Translations under genes and position numbers: made by a program
Part shown: positions 16,425-25,368 of the stretch, one piece after another
Position numbering within the stretch: position 1 is the first letter of the stretch
Layout of the letters: each line of letters opens with the position of its first letter
The notes under the pieces: model-generated
Told to the model about the DNA's origin: nothing
What the model saw: only the letters and a program-made list of their open reading frames with translations
Database searches by the model: none
Assembly: GCA_964612675.1 (NCBI GenBank)
Contig: CAZTDD010000019.1
Coordinates: 6,265 to 70,264 of the forward strand
DNA: 64,000 nt
Direction: 5' to 3'
Source: CAZTDD01 sp964612675
GTDB lineage: Bacteria; Hinthialibacterota; Hinthialibacteria; Hinthialibacterales; JAKPRU01

Positions 16425-17462
16425 CTATTTCTCGGGCAACTGGAATACGCACTTTCGAACTGAGAAACAGTCGTCCCCGGAGAAAACAAGATAGGCCGTG
16501 CGTCCATCCCGACTCATCCATTTCGTGGGAAACGAACTTGTCTCCCCGGGACCGACGTCCCACTTCTCGGTGTAGAATACCGTTGTCCACGGTCCCCAGG
16601 GTTCCGGCGCATCATAGATGCCAAAACCTCCTTCGAACCGTGTATCGTCGCCCGGCAGTGTCTGACAGAGCAGGTATCGATTCAAACCAGCATTGTACGT
16701 GACTCCAGACCGATAGCATCGTCCGATATTCTGAAAAACAGCGCCGCGTTGTTCGATATCGTCGGTCCAAACCGGCTCGCTATTCGCATCAAAGCGTTTG
16801 AAGAACTCGTAGGCTGTGCGTTCAGTGATTCTGTTTTTAGGTACGCGGGCTAAGACCGTGCGGTCTGCGGGTTCATACGCGCTATCGGAATCGAACGAAT
16901 AGACATACACATAGCTGTCCCGGGCGTTGGCGTAGTGCTTGCCGAAGTTCAGAAAGGTGGGACAACCGAAGCTTGTCTCGAATCGCCAATCGCTCCATGC
17001 CCACGTTTTGCCATGGTCATTGGACCACGCCAGTTGCGAATTGTCTGCGTTGCGCACCAGCATGTAGAGAACCCCATCCACCATCAGCATCCCGCTGGCT
17101 TTTTTCCCATTCTTTCCGTCCCCTTCTTGCTCCGCACTTTCGGAACGTATGTTCTTCCCGGTGAAATCATTCGGAGTTCCGATGATTTTTGCGAGGCCGA
17201 GACTCAGCTTTCCGGGGACCTTGGGTTCGAAGCCGTATCCATCGCCGTACGCGGTGTACATACAATCGTCATCCGCCCACGTCAGGGGCCAGTTATCGCT
17301 GCCTTTCGCTTTTCGAACGATACTCGACACGGGAGCCCATTTCACGTCGATAATCACAGGGCTTCGCGGAGGCGGATCATCGGCGGCCTCTGCCACCGTT
17401 GAGACAATCGTTGCGGCAAGACAGAAGGCGAGAATTCCAATAGACGATCGATAGCAAGACAT
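16425..17462 (-). CDS. Secreted DUF4185 protein (beta-propeller glycosidase-like)
   Basis: A 345-residue exported protein with a clear signal peptide ending at 'AEAADD'. The segment 'SDNWPLTWADDDCMYTAYGDGYGFEP' is the opening signature of DUF4185, and 'SNDHGKTWAWSDW' is an Asp-box-like turn seen in sialidase-type propellers. 'GMLMVDGVLYML', 'FGKHYANARDSYVYVYS' and 'GFGIYDAPEPWGPWTTVFY' mark further blades. The family is related to GH43/GH32-like five-bladed enzymes or binding proteins; its substrate here is unknown. It faces the GH172 gene divergently, with a 138-bp gap that must contain both promoters, which suggests joint use in glycan breakdown. Confidence 0.78.
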   Translation of the reverse strand: MSCYRSSIGILAFCLAATIVSTVAEAADDPPPRSPVIIDVKWAPVSSIVRKAKGSDNWPLTWADDDCMYTAYGDGYGFEPKVPGKLSLGLAKIIGTPNDFTGKNIRSESAEQEGDGKNGKKASGMLMVDGVLYMLVRNADNSQLAWSNDHGKTWAWSDWRFETSFGCPTFLNFGKHYANARDSYVYVYSFDSDSAYEPADRTVLARVPKNRITERTAYEFFKRFDANSEPVWTDDIEQRGAVFQNIGRCYRSGVTYNAGLNRYLLCQTLPGDDTRFEGGFGIYDAPEPWGPWTTVFYTEKWDVGPGETSSFPTKWMSRDGRTAYLVFSGDDCFSVRKCVFQLPEK

Positions 17463-17600
17463 AAGACACCTACCTTTAGAGAGAATGGAGCGATGATCTT
17501 CCTAGCCCTACGGAGCATTGAACACAGGGAAGCCGTGAATTGTCAAGTAGTTGAAGATGGGATACTATGGCTGAACCAATGACTTTGAGGAGGTACTCAG

Positions 17601-19418
17601 ATGCGCATCTTTTCACAATTGTCAGCGATCGCCCTGTGCGGGTTTCTCGCGTTCCCCGTCTCGGCCCAATACACCTCGGTTCTCCAACAGCTCTCCAAAG
17701 CGCCGGATTTCGGTACCTACCGGATCTCCAGTTATGACCGAAGCGGCGGCAACAACGATCGGATTGAAAACATAAAGCCCGGTGAGACGAAAGTCTTGGC
17801 TGAAATCGACGGTCCGGGAGCGATCACGCATATCTGGAACACGATCGATGCGGAAAAATATTACTCGCGGATGCTGATATTGCGGTTTTATTGGGACGGG
17901 CAGGAGACGCCATCTATTGAAGTCCCGCTGGGCGATTTCTTCGGTGTGGGGCACGGCCTGAATATCCCATTCGACAGTTTGCCGGTGAATGTATCGTCCG
18001 AAGGCCGTGCGCGGAATTGTTATTGGTATATGCCCTTCGAAAAATCGGCAAAAATTACGGTTACACACGAAGGGTTTTATCCGGTTCGCGCTTTTTATTA
18101 TTACATCGATTACCAGAAATACGATTCATTTCCAGAAGACAGTCTTTATTTCCATGCCCATTACCGACAGAAGACGCCAAACCCGGAGGTGAATCTCAAG
18201 GGAATAAACCGTGACGGTGAAACAAATTATCTGTTAATGGAAACCGAAGGACGCGGCCTCTATGTCGGTACGGTTCAAAGCGTGCAAATCAATCGAGACG
18301 GGTGGTATGGAGAAGGCGACGATATGTTCTTTGTCGATGGTGCGGAAATGCCGACGATGACAGGGACCGGCACCGAAGATTATTTCAACGATGCGTGGGG
18401 ATTTCGTGAGTTTTCGTATGCCGCTCACGGGGTCACAATTTGGGAAGGATACAGCAAAGGCGACCGGGGTACCGCATACAAGTGGCATTTATTCGATCCG
18501 GTCGCGTTTCAGAAATCGCTCAGAGCGACGATTGAGCACGGCCATGCGAACGACAGGCAGGATGATATGTACAGCGTGGCATTTTGGTATCAGACGCTTC
18601 CGAGCCCGGAACCGCCGCCGATGCCGGATATGGTGTCGCGATTGCCGGACGAAGGACAACTCTACGCCAAACAAATCTCTATCAACGAGAATCTTACTGC
18701 CTACAGAGAGGCCGGCCACGAAGATTTCTTCGCTTATGCACTCGATCATATCAAGTGGTTTGTGGAGCGCTACGAAAATGCCGATGAATACGGCTATTGG
18801 TCGATGCGAAGAGGTACTCTACTCAAACAACTGGGCGAAATCGACGAAGCGGAATCCGCGTTCGAATCGGCGCTGAACAAGAGCGACAAGGAAGACAAAT
18901 ACAACGAGCATGATGTGGATCACATTCACTGGGTGGCAGAGCGTGAGTTGCCGGTTATTGAGGAATCGAAGCACGCCCATCTGTATTTCGTCGCCGACGA
19001 TGTTTGCGAGGTATTCATTGACGGTGAATCGATCGCAAAACAGGGCGGCAGGGACAGACTGCGGGATCATGAGATTCAGCTCCGGCGTGGAAAACACATC
19101 ATCGCGTTGAAGTGTGAGAATAAAGGCGGCGGTGCGGGAGTCGCACTTCAGCTGAGTCACCGCAAAGGCTATGTATTCACGGATTCGAGTTGGAAGGTTT
19201 CGACGACTGAATCGAAAAAGTGGACCAATCGGAAATTCGATGATTCCGATTGGGAAAACGCGGAGAGAGTTTGTTTTCTCGGCCAGGCTCCGTGGAACAG
19301 TTCGCGAAGTCTGTTTGCGTTTGCCGCACCGGTTCTGTTTGCTGAAGTTGTATGGGCACCCGGAGGGGCAAAAGAGAATCAGACGGTTTATTTCCGAAAG
19401 GAATTTCGGGTGAGGTAG
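17601..19418 (+). CDS. GH172-family glycosidase (DUF2961) with C-terminal beta-sandwich
   Basis: A 605-residue secreted enzyme (signal ending 'PVSAQ'). The N-terminal 370 residues are the DUF2961 fold: 'ISSYDRSGGNND' near the start of the mature protein, 'GPGAITHIW', 'VPLGDFFGVGHG', then 'GEGDDMFFVDG' with E238 and 'GTGTEDYFNDAWG' with E259. The 21-residue separation equals that of the catalytic pair in the characterised difructose-anhydride/arabinofuranosidase of this family (E270/E291 as I recall). Known activities are on alpha-fructofuranose and D-arabinan furanosides. A linker and a PA14/beta-galactosidase-like sandwich (about 450-600, 'HLYFVADDVCEVFIDGE') could bind carbohydrate. AGGAGG lies 7 nt upstream of the start. 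Confidence 0.88.
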   Translation: MRIFSQLSAIALCGFLAFPVSAQYTSVLQQLSKAPDFGTYRISSYDRSGGNNDRIENIKPGETKVLAEIDGPGAITHIWNTIDAEKYYSRMLILRFYWDGQETPSIEVPLGDFFGVGHGLNIPFDSLPVNVSSEGRARNCYWYMPFEKSAKITVTHEGFYPVRAFYYYIDYQKYDSFPEDSLYFHAHYRQKTPNPEVNLKGINRDGETNYLLMETEGRGLYVGTVQSVQINRDGWYGEGDDMFFVDGAEMPTMTGTGTEDYFNDAWGFREFSYAAHGVTIWEGYSKGDRGTAYKWHLFDPVAFQKSLRATIEHGHANDRQDDMYSVAFWYQTLPSPEPPPMPDMVSRLPDEGQLYAKQISINENLTAYREAGHEDFFAYALDHIKWFVERYENADEYGYWSMRRGTLLKQLGEIDEAESAFESALNKSDKEDKYNEHDVDHIHWVAERELPVIEESKHAHLYFVADDVCEVFIDGESIAKQGGRDRLRDHEIQLRRGKHIIALKCENKGGGAGVALQLSHRKGYVFTDSSWKVSTTESKKWTNRKFDDSDWENAERVCFLGQAPWNSSRSLFAFAAPVLFAEVVWAPGGAKENQTVYFRKEFRVR

Positions 19419-19466
19419 AGCCTGAAAAACCTCGGAAAAGAATAAGAAAGTGTTTTTTAGATCGTG

Positions 19467-19499
19467 GCCACCCCCAAGCGGAATTGGGGGTGGCACCCA
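19467..19499 (-). repeat. Dispersed palindromic repeat, copy 1
   Basis: An 11-bp perfect stem (GCCACCCCCAA and complement) around a GCGGAA loop, with a CCC extension. The complement of this block matches 47081-47111 at all but one of about 30 positions, so the same element occurs at least twice in 28 kb in opposite orientation. Confidence 0.8.
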
Positions 19500-19741
19500 T
19501 TGTGTGAGTTAACCCTAACGTTGCAAAACTGACTCCTCTTGCCAACATTTCCAAATCTCTCCCCCCGTTCACGGGGGGAGTCGGAGGGGGGGCATCTGGA
19601 TCGCACTGCCGGTGCTTTTCTCCTCAGGTCCTCAAAATATTCATAAACATCTCTTTTGGCCTTTATCCATGCGGCTTTCCAACCGCGCTTTCGGCCGGCC
19701 TCTTCTCGTTTTTGCAACCATAGGGTCAATTCCGGGATAGT

Positions 19742-19768
19742 GGGAGGGCGAATCTCCCGATGAGCCGG
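19742..19768 (+). repeat. Dispersed GGGAGGGCGA..GAGCCG repeat, copy 1
   Basis: GGGAGGGCGAATCTCCCGAT followed by GAGCCGG. Related copies are at 23864-23890 (plus) and 49658-49679 (minus). The core forms an imperfect GGGAG/CTCCC stem. Similar motifs are common between genes in uncultured PVC-like genomes. Confidence 0.7.
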
Positions 19769-20002
19769 TTTCTTTGTTGTCGGCGGGCATTCAAGTCCCC
19801 CGAAGAATCGAGTCACGAAGAACTCCCGGTCTCCGGGACGATGTCAGGTCTCTATCGAGAGACCGGAAATCTCTCTTAATTAGCTAAAGTCTTGCGTGCG
19901 GATGCCGAAATTATGACCGGAAGCTCGGGAAACCGTGCTGCTTCCCACGGCCGTTTGGCGCGTGACATTCCCTTGTTTCTCCTGAAGGAAAGGAGCAAGC
20001 AA

Positions 20003-20707
20003 ATGAACGAAATGGCAAACCAGAACGTCGTCCAACTTGATCCGTCCGCCTCCGAGGCTGAGATCCCCCAGGTATGCAAAGGCATCCATACATTCGTCCG
20101 GCCTCTCGAACGCGAGGACTGCGAAAAAATCGCCGGCTGGGAGCCCTACGACGACGTCCAATCAAAGGAATACAACCTGCCGGCAAAAGACAAAGCCGGG
20201 TGGGACGAATGGTTCCGCTCCGGAGCATCCGGTGAAAACGCGCTTTTTGCGATCGAAGACACGGAGCAAAATCTGGTGGGCTTGATCCGCCTGGAAGACA
20301 TCGACACAAACGAAGGTACAGCCCGAATCCACCTGCAGATCAACCCCGCGTATCGTGGCCAAAAACTGGGGACCTACGGTCTACGTACGTTCATGGAGTT
20401 GTATTTCGGAATGTGGAAGCGAGAAACTCTAACGGCTGCGCTTCCCGGCTATAACCAGCGTGGCAGGCGGTGTCTCGAACGGTCATCGTTCACTGTCACC
20501 GACCATAGCTGGGAGCCCGAACCGCGCGGCATGGCGGTGATCTCTATGCCGGAACTCGCGCCCTACAGACGCTTCTTCCGGGTCGTCGGGAATCAGACAG
20601 AAGTCCAGACAATGAAACTGGAAGTGAGCAGACTGACGTGGTCCTACAAACGAGACCATTGGAAGAAACAAGCGGAACAGGCCGTCTCGACACGGCAGCC
20701 CGCTTAA
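20003..20707 (+). CDS. GNAT-family N-acetyltransferase (RimJ/RimL-like)
   Basis: A 234-residue acetyltransferase. 'LVGLIRLEDIDTNEGTARIHLQINPAYRGQKLGTYGL' contains the acetyl-CoA motif A (R/Q-G-x-L-G-T), and 'YNQRGRRCLERSSF' is motif B with the conserved asparagine that ends most GNAT domains. The family acetylates amino groups of proteins, antibiotics or small molecules; the acceptor is unknown. The first 30 residues ('MNEMANQNVVQLDPSASE') and the last 60 are not part of the core fold. The start at 20003 is chosen because AAGGAG lies about 8 nt upstream; an in-frame start at 19892 lacks one. The gene ends at a shared terminator with the convergent pseudopilin gene. Confidence 0.82.
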   Translation: MNEMANQNVVQLDPSASEAEIPQVCKGIHTFVRPLEREDCEKIAGWEPYDDVQSKEYNLPAKDKAGWDEWFRSGASGENALFAIEDTEQNLVGLIRLEDIDTNEGTARIHLQINPAYRGQKLGTYGLRTFMELYFGMWKRETLTAALPGYNQRGRRCLERSSFTVTDHSWEPEPRGMAVISMPELAPYRRFFRVVGNQTEVQTMKLEVSRLTWSYKRDHWKKQAEQAVSTRQPA

Positions 20708-20740
20708 AAAGGTCTTCACACAGAAAGATATCCACCAAAG

Positions 20741-20771
20741 CGCCCGGGCATCCTCCCGGGCGTTCTTTGTT
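20741..20771. terminator. Intrinsic terminator between convergent genes
   Basis: CGCCCGGG-CATCCT-CCCGGGCG (20741-20762) followed by TTCTTTGTT on the plus strand. It ends the GNAT transcript and abuts the stop codon (20770-20772) of the convergent pseudopilin gene. Confidence 0.85.
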
Positions 20772-21396
20772 ACCAGCGAGGATAGCTTGTGAGCGGATAC
20801 TCGACCACCCAGCGGCCGTTCACAACGGTTCCGCCGACTGTCACGATATCCCCATCCGACGCAAGCCCGTTCGTGGGATCGAAATCGATGCCGGAATGGG
20901 TTCCGTCACCCGCCGCAGGGCTGCCCCAACACATGAAGTTGTCCGGCCCGGCGCTCGCGAGACGGTAGCTGTGTCCTCGAGTACCCGCACCCGGGTCACT
21001 ATTGTCGCATTCCACACCCGATTTGTTGTCGAAGTAATCGTACGTATCGAAGAACTCCGGACGCTGCTCGCTGAGCTGATTCCAGAAGGGGTCGTTCGGG
21101 ATGGCGCTCATGTAAGAAACAGGCGTCGTTAACACGAGGAACCGCTCACTCAATGTGATCTGTTGACAGATCTGCCCGGTCCGCGGGCTTGTCCGTGCCA
21201 TCGGATATACATTGTTGTCGATCTGGTAGGAGTCGATTGCCACTTTCATATTCCGCATATCCGACTCGGCTCGTGCGATCTTGGCCTTCAGCTGAGCGTT
21301 CAGAAAATTGGGGACGGCGATCGCCGCCAGAATGCCGATAATCGCCACAACAATCAACAATTCAATCAGTGTGAAACCACGGCCCACTCGGTTCAT
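20770..21396 (-). CDS. Prepilin-type pseudopilin (GspG-like), second copy
   Basis: A 208-residue protein with prepilin signal 'NRVGRGFTLIELLIVVAIIG' cut between G and F. After the long helix the globular domain shows 'LTTPVSYMSAIPNDPFW', 'LASAGPDNFMCWG' and 'DPTNGLASDGDIV', the same three blocks as the other two pseudopilins of this window. Two cysteines (in 'GQICQQ' and 'GVECDN') may form a disulfide. GGAGG lies 7 nt before the start. It stands alone without secretion genes. The C-terminus 'VVEYPLTSYPRW' resembles the hydrophobic end common in major pseudopilins. Confidence 0.88.
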   Translation of the reverse strand: MNRVGRGFTLIELLIVVAIIGILAAIAVPNFLNAQLKAKIARAESDMRNMKVAIDSYQIDNNVYPMARTSPRTGQICQQITLSERFLVLTTPVSYMSAIPNDPFWNQLSEQRPEFFDTYDYFDNKSGVECDNSDPGAGTRGHSYRLASAGPDNFMCWGSPAAGDGTHSGIDFDPTNGLASDGDIVTVGGTVVNGRWVVEYPLTSYPRW

Positions 21397-21456
21397 TGAA
21401 TATCCTCCACGATTCAGGTCGCTTTGCTGGATAGAAGCAATATCCTCAATACCAAG

Positions 21457-21484
21457 ATCTTATAGAGAATCGAGAGTCCGTCAA
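21457..21484 (-). promoter_or_regulatory. Possible promoter of the second pseudopilin gene
   Basis: Minus strand: -35 TTGACG (21479-21484) with a -10 of TAAGAT at 16-nt spacing (21457-21462) or TATAAG at 14 nt (21459-21464). It overlaps the stop codon of the upstream DUF1848 gene, about 60 nt before the pseudopilin start. Confidence 0.4.
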
Positions 21485-22302
21485 GTACCAACCTTCGCGG
21501 GCCGGGCATAGCAGTACCGGCAGGCATGAGGGCATGTCATCCAATAACTCCCGATTTCAATGGATCGTGTGCAACCACAGGGACCGCGCTGACTCGAATC
21601 TTTGCGCTCGTCGCAGGGCTCCTTCGCCAGCCGCGAAAGCAACGGACCATCGATGCAACGTGACGATTCGATCCCCCGAACACCGACAATTTCCGGGTTA
21701 CAGCAGGCACTGAGCGTAATGCCCCTCTGTTTCAACGACTCCCCGAGCCGGGATGCGATTTCGACTTTCTGCGTCAAAGGCGGATCGTAGAATGCGATTC
21801 CAAGGGCTTTTCCGCGCTTCTTCGTTTTGGCGTAGTGATCCATGAAGGAGAATGTGCAACGTCGGACAGCGGCCGACGCGGCGCCATCCGCGATCCGTTC
21901 GAAATCGCTGAGGTTATTCTGACAGCCCTCATCCCAGAATACGATCGGGTCGAAGCGCCAGTTGATTCGCTCGGGGCCATACTCCTCTGCCAGCTCGCGC
22001 AACTGATCGAGCCGCTCGGCAAGCGGCGGAACATTCGGCTCCAACTGCGGGCAATTGTTCAGCGTGAACTGGAAGTAGACATTGAAACCCTTCCAACGTC
22101 GGCGATCGTCGAGCAGGTTCCGGTAGTTTTTCGACCAGAAGACAATGGTATGGACACTCTCGGGACGCAGGTCCACTTCGACCACCCCTCGATTATACGG
22201 TCGCGAGACCTTTGCCTCCCCGGCGTCGAACGATTCGACCAGCCAGTCGTAATAATGCGCCGGAAGATCCGTCCGTCGGGACGCGGAAATCACTTGTCTC
22301 AT
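21481..22302 (-). CDS. DUF1848 protein (radical-SAM-like cysteine cluster at the C-terminus)
   Basis: A 273-residue protein that starts 'MRQVISASRRTDLPAHY', the hallmark of DUF1848. The middle holds 'NWRFDPIVFWDEG' and 'RCTFSFMDHYAKTKKRG', and the end has 'CPHACRYCYARP', a CX3CX2C cluster like a radical SAM iron-sulfur site but placed at the C-terminus, preceded by 'GPCGCTRSIEIGSYWMT'. The family is widespread and uncharacterised; spore-photoproduct-lyase-like radical SAM chemistry has been suggested from fold similarity. The start at 22302 is preferred because the upstream 52 in-frame residues are unlike the family. The stop overlaps the -35 of the next gene on the same strand. Confidence 0.82.
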   Translation of the reverse strand: MRQVISASRRTDLPAHYYDWLVESFDAGEAKVSRPYNRGVVEVDLRPESVHTIVFWSKNYRNLLDDRRRWKGFNVYFQFTLNNCPQLEPNVPPLAERLDQLRELAEEYGPERINWRFDPIVFWDEGCQNNLSDFERIADGAASAAVRRCTFSFMDHYAKTKKRGKALGIAFYDPPLTQKVEIASRLGESLKQRGITLSACCNPEIVGVRGIESSRCIDGPLLSRLAKEPCDERKDSSQRGPCGCTRSIEIGSYWMTCPHACRYCYARPAKVGT

Positions 22303-22564
22303 AGGCTTTTGTATCTCCCGAAGAACACCCCCATATCCGTCATTCCGAGCCGCAGACCGTCGAAACCGGTGATCTGAGAAAGAGCGAAGCCCGCTGGTCC
22401 AGGAGTTGTACTCCTGGACCCTTAGCTGTTCCTTACCATAACGTCTTTGTCGAGTCAAATTGACAGGTCCCCCATAAGGGTCAATAATCGGGTGGTCTTA
22501 CCAGGTTCCATTCCACGGGAACGTTGCCGGCCGAAGAAGCAGGGAACGAGACCCGGAGATAGCC

Positions 22565-23593
22565 ATGCCCTCTCTTCACCGGACTGCCGAGGTTGACCCG
22601 ATTGTCGATACATTGAACCGGGTCCAAGTACAGTTTCTTTCTTTTTCCCGGCTGACAGGAGTAGATGATCTTCGCAAACTGACTTTCAATCGTATCCGAA
22701 AGACCCGAGAACGTATCGCACGAGAAGACCAAGAGCTGCGACTGAAGAATGAACATAAGGATCTCTCTTGCCTGCCCTGGACGGTGGGTGCGTTTTGGCT
22801 GAACCCGCAAGGATTGAATGACTATTTCAGTACCGTTGAGAAGATCCAAACCGATAGACGCGGTTCAGCGGTCCAGCCCATGTGGCAGATGACACTGAGA
22901 GAATTGCTCAACCAACACATGGGGAATCTGCGCCAACTGGTCCTTTCTCTAGCGTACGATTGGGCCATTATCGAGCTGCTCAGCGGCAAGCTCGCGTCGC
23001 GCGATCATCTGACACTGAGCAAAGAAATAACCCGCTGCGAACAAACGGTGCAAGATCTCATACAGCAGTTTTTATCGGAACAGGAGAGCCTAGTCAAATT
23101 AATGACGGTGAATATCGAGATTTATGAGCGTGCCTGTCTGACAGAAAGGATGATTCGCAGCGGATCGAAAGCAGAGTCATCCGTTGCGGGGACACTCAAG
23201 AACTTGAAACGAGCGCAAGAACGCGCGCGGGAGTTGTGCCGCCAGGAACTGGCCATATTCGATCAACTTCTCACCTCCATTCGTGGAAAGGTCCAGGAGG
23301 AATTGCGCCAAGGGGAATGGACACAACTGACACGAACAAATCGATTGAATTTCGCACTGTTTCAAACCGAAGAGCTTCCCGGCGGTTACGCAACCCTCGC
23401 GTCCCTTGTGGCGTTCGAACGGAAACGATTGACGGCCTGTGTGCTCGCCAGAGAGAAAGAGCTTGGGGCAACGGATGAAGGGAATTCCCTGATCGCTCAA
23501 TCCCAGGCCCTCGATAAGGCTGAAGCAACGGTGGGAGGAGGCAGGGGGTCGGGCGACCAGCGAATTCTGAAGCGCACAAACCCGGGCGTATAG
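22565..23593 (+). CDS. Unknown cytoplasmic coiled-coil protein
   Basis: A 342-residue soluble protein I do not recognise. It has no signal peptide or membrane segment. Long charged helices run through most of it (for example around residues 40-70, 140-180 and 205-270, rich in E, R, Q, L), suggesting a helical bundle or coiled coil. 'LPWTVGAFWLNPQGLNDYF' near residue 75 is the only hydrophobic block and might be a small folded core. The start at 22565 follows GGAG at 6 nt. The C-terminus is glycine-rich and basic. The gene stands alone and points away from the DUF1848 gene; the MITE-like repeat begins about 50 nt after its stop. Confidence 0.6.
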   Translation: MPSLHRTAEVDPIVDTLNRVQVQFLSFSRLTGVDDLRKLTFNRIRKTRERIAREDQELRLKNEHKDLSCLPWTVGAFWLNPQGLNDYFSTVEKIQTDRRGSAVQPMWQMTLRELLNQHMGNLRQLVLSLAYDWAIIELLSGKLASRDHLTLSKEITRCEQTVQDLIQQFLSEQESLVKLMTVNIEIYERACLTERMIRSGSKAESSVAGTLKNLKRAQERARELCRQELAIFDQLLTSIRGKVQEELRQGEWTQLTRTNRLNFALFQTEELPGGYATLASLVAFERKRLTACVLAREKELGATDEGNSLIAQSQALDKAEATVGGGRGSGDQRILKRTNPGV

Positions 23594-23642
23594 ACAGATG
23601 CAGTAATCCGATGGAATCAACCCCCTCCTACACCCAATGTCA

Positions 23643-23840
23643 TTAACCTAAATTCGGCAGTTGAAAACAGTATGGCGGCTGCAAACCGTTCATGTTTCAC
23701 GAGTAGTGATCATCCTTATCTTTCACCCATTTGGTGATCGGTTCTTGAACTTCTCGAAAGGCCGATCATCAATACCCGTGCGGCCCTTCGACGGGCTCAG
23801 GAACCGCGCTCGGGTTTCAACTGCCGATTTTAGGATTAAG
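23643..23840. repeat. MITE-like element with ~24-bp terminal inverted repeats
   Basis: Left end TTAACCTAAATTCGGCAGTT (+GAAA) at 23643-23666 and, at 23815-23839, a right end whose complement is nearly the same (TTAATCCTAAAATCGGCAGT then TGAAA). About 150 bp lie between, with no gene but with the common dispersed motif CCTTCGACGGGCTCAGG near 23785. A shortened copy of the same ends occurs at 32661-32711 and a partial left end may be at 63942-63962. With the repeat at 23864-23890 this fills most of the 417-bp gap before the CE15 gene. Confidence 0.7.
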
Positions 23841-23863
23841 TTAAGTTTCAGAGAAGGAGCGGG

Positions 23864-23890
23864 GGGAGGGCGAACCTCCTGGTGAGCCGC
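23864..23890 (+). repeat. Dispersed GGGAGGGCGA..GAGCCG repeat, copy 2
   Basis: GGGAGGGCGAACCTCCTGGT then GAGCCGC, 21 or so of 27 bases shared with 19742-19768. It lies between the MITE-like element and the CE15 gene. Confidence 0.7.
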
Positions 23891-24010
23891 TTTTCTCTTC
23901 AATATCAACGGCTCATCCGGAAATCCTCCGTTCCGCCCCGCCTTGGCCTGAAGACCTGATTTATGTCACTATAATCCCACAAACAAGTATCCCTTTTGAG
24001 GAGTAACCCA

Positions 24011-25324
24011 ATGTCTCCTAAACAGTTCTGCGGCCGCTCAGCCCTGCTTTTCGTAAGCCTATTTCTCTTGATCGGAGCCCCTTCGATGAAAACACAGGGA
24101 GCAGAAGAAGTGAATTACGACGAATCGAAAGTCCCGGACTATACGTTGCCCAATCCACTCGTCATGGAGGACGGCACGAAAGTCACAAGTGCCGAGATGT
24201 GGCGGAACAAACGACGTCCCGAGGTTCTGAGACTTTTCGAGACCTACGTGTACGGCAAAGCGCCGGGCAGTCCGGAAGGATTGAGATTCGAGACGATCGA
24301 AACGGATGCCTCAGCCTTGGGCGGCAAAGCGATTCGAAAGCAGATACGTATATTCTTCACCGGCGACGAGAACGATCCCAGCATGGATATCCTGATCTAT
24401 CTGCCGAAGGACGCCCAAAAGCCGGTGCCGTTGTTTGTCGGTCTGAATTTCTACGGAAACCACTCCATTCACAAGGACCCCGAGATCATTCTGTCGACGT
24501 CATGGATGCGGAACAACGAGGACTACGGTGTGGTCAACCACCGGGCCACTGAGAAAGCGCGCGGTGTGAGAAGCAGTCGCTGGCCGGTCGAGATGATCCT
24601 CGGACGCGGCTACGGCCTGGCGACAATCTACTACGGAGACATCGATCCGGACGTGGACGATGGTTTTCAGAACGGTGTCCATCCGCTTTTTTACGACGAA
24701 GGCCGGAAGAAACCGGCTCCGGACGAATGGGGATCGATCGGCGCATGGGCATGGGGCCTCAGCAGAGCGGTGGATTATTTCGAGACGGATAACGAGATCG
24801 ACAATAATCGGATCATGGTGATGGGACATTCCCGACTCGGGAAAACATCGCTCTGGGCAGGCGCACAAGACCAACGTTTTGCGATTACTATTTCCAATGA
24901 TTCCGGCTGCGGAGGTGCGGCGCTGTCCAGACGGCGGTTCGGGGAGACGGTGGCGCGGATCAACAGAGTTTTTCCGCATTGGTTCTGCGACAATTTCAAT
25001 CAATTCAATAATAACGAAGATGAGCTGCCGGTCGATCAACATATGTTGATCGCGCTCATGGCTCCCCGGCCTGTGTACGTCGCAAGTGCGGAAGAGGATC
25101 GCTGGGCCGACCCCCGTGGCGAGTTCCTGTCGGCAAAACACGCCGACCCGGTATATGAGTTACTCGGAACGGAAGGAATCACAGTGGAAAAAATGCCGCC
25201 GGTCAATGAACCGGTCACAAGCATCATCGGCTATCACATTCGCAGCGGCGGCCATGACGTAAAGGATTTCGACTGGAATGCCTATATGGATTTCGCCGAC
25301 AAGCACTTGCCAAAGGGAAACTGA
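24011..25324 (+). CDS. Secreted CE15 glucuronoyl esterase-like hydrolase
   Basis: A 437-residue exported alpha/beta hydrolase. After the signal ('ALLFVSLFLLIGAPSMKTQGAEE') the mature part starts 'DYTLPNPLVMEDGTKVTSAEMW', a CE15 hallmark. The nucleophile is S274 in 'MGHSRLGKTSLWAGAQD', where the family has G-(C/H)-S-R-x-G-K, the arginine forming the oxyanion site; H415 in 'IRSGGHDVKDFD' is the catalytic histidine; 'NDSGCGGAALSRR' surrounds the acid-containing loop, and 'QHMLIALMAPRPVYVASA' is also typical. CE15 enzymes split the ester between lignin alcohols and 4-O-methyl-glucuronate of xylan. The start at 24011 has GAGGAG 7 nt before it. It is followed 44 nt later by a nucleoside-hydrolase-like gene, probably in one operon. 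Confidence 0.88.
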   Translation: MSPKQFCGRSALLFVSLFLLIGAPSMKTQGAEEVNYDESKVPDYTLPNPLVMEDGTKVTSAEMWRNKRRPEVLRLFETYVYGKAPGSPEGLRFETIETDASALGGKAIRKQIRIFFTGDENDPSMDILIYLPKDAQKPVPLFVGLNFYGNHSIHKDPEIILSTSWMRNNEDYGVVNHRATEKARGVRSSRWPVEMILGRGYGLATIYYGDIDPDVDDGFQNGVHPLFYDEGRKKPAPDEWGSIGAWAWGLSRAVDYFETDNEIDNNRIMVMGHSRLGKTSLWAGAQDQRFAITISNDSGCGGAALSRRRFGETVARINRVFPHWFCDNFNQFNNNEDELPVDQHMLIALMAPRPVYVASAEEDRWADPRGEFLSAKHADPVYELLGTEGITVEKMPPVNEPVTSIIGYHIRSGGHDVKDFDWNAYMDFADKHLPKGN

Positions 25325-25368
25325 GGTCGTTCTGCGAAGAATACCGCGGCAATCATGAGGAGCCAATG

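Larger units (their letters stand above)
19419..20002. other. Intergenic region rich in hairpin repeats
   Basis: No credible gene. It holds the palindromic repeat at 19467-19499, a second hairpin CTCCCCCC-N6-GGGGGGAG at 19559-19580, and the 'GAGCCG' repeat at 19742-19768. A frame of 119 codons crosses it on the minus strand (19457-19816) but runs through all three repeats, so it is probably not a gene or is the wreck of one. Confidence 0.6.

Noticed and set aside
19457..19816. 119-codon frame on the minus strand between the GH172 and GNAT genes
   Set aside because: It reads through three dispersed hairpin repeats and has no ribosome site; probably chance or a decayed gene.
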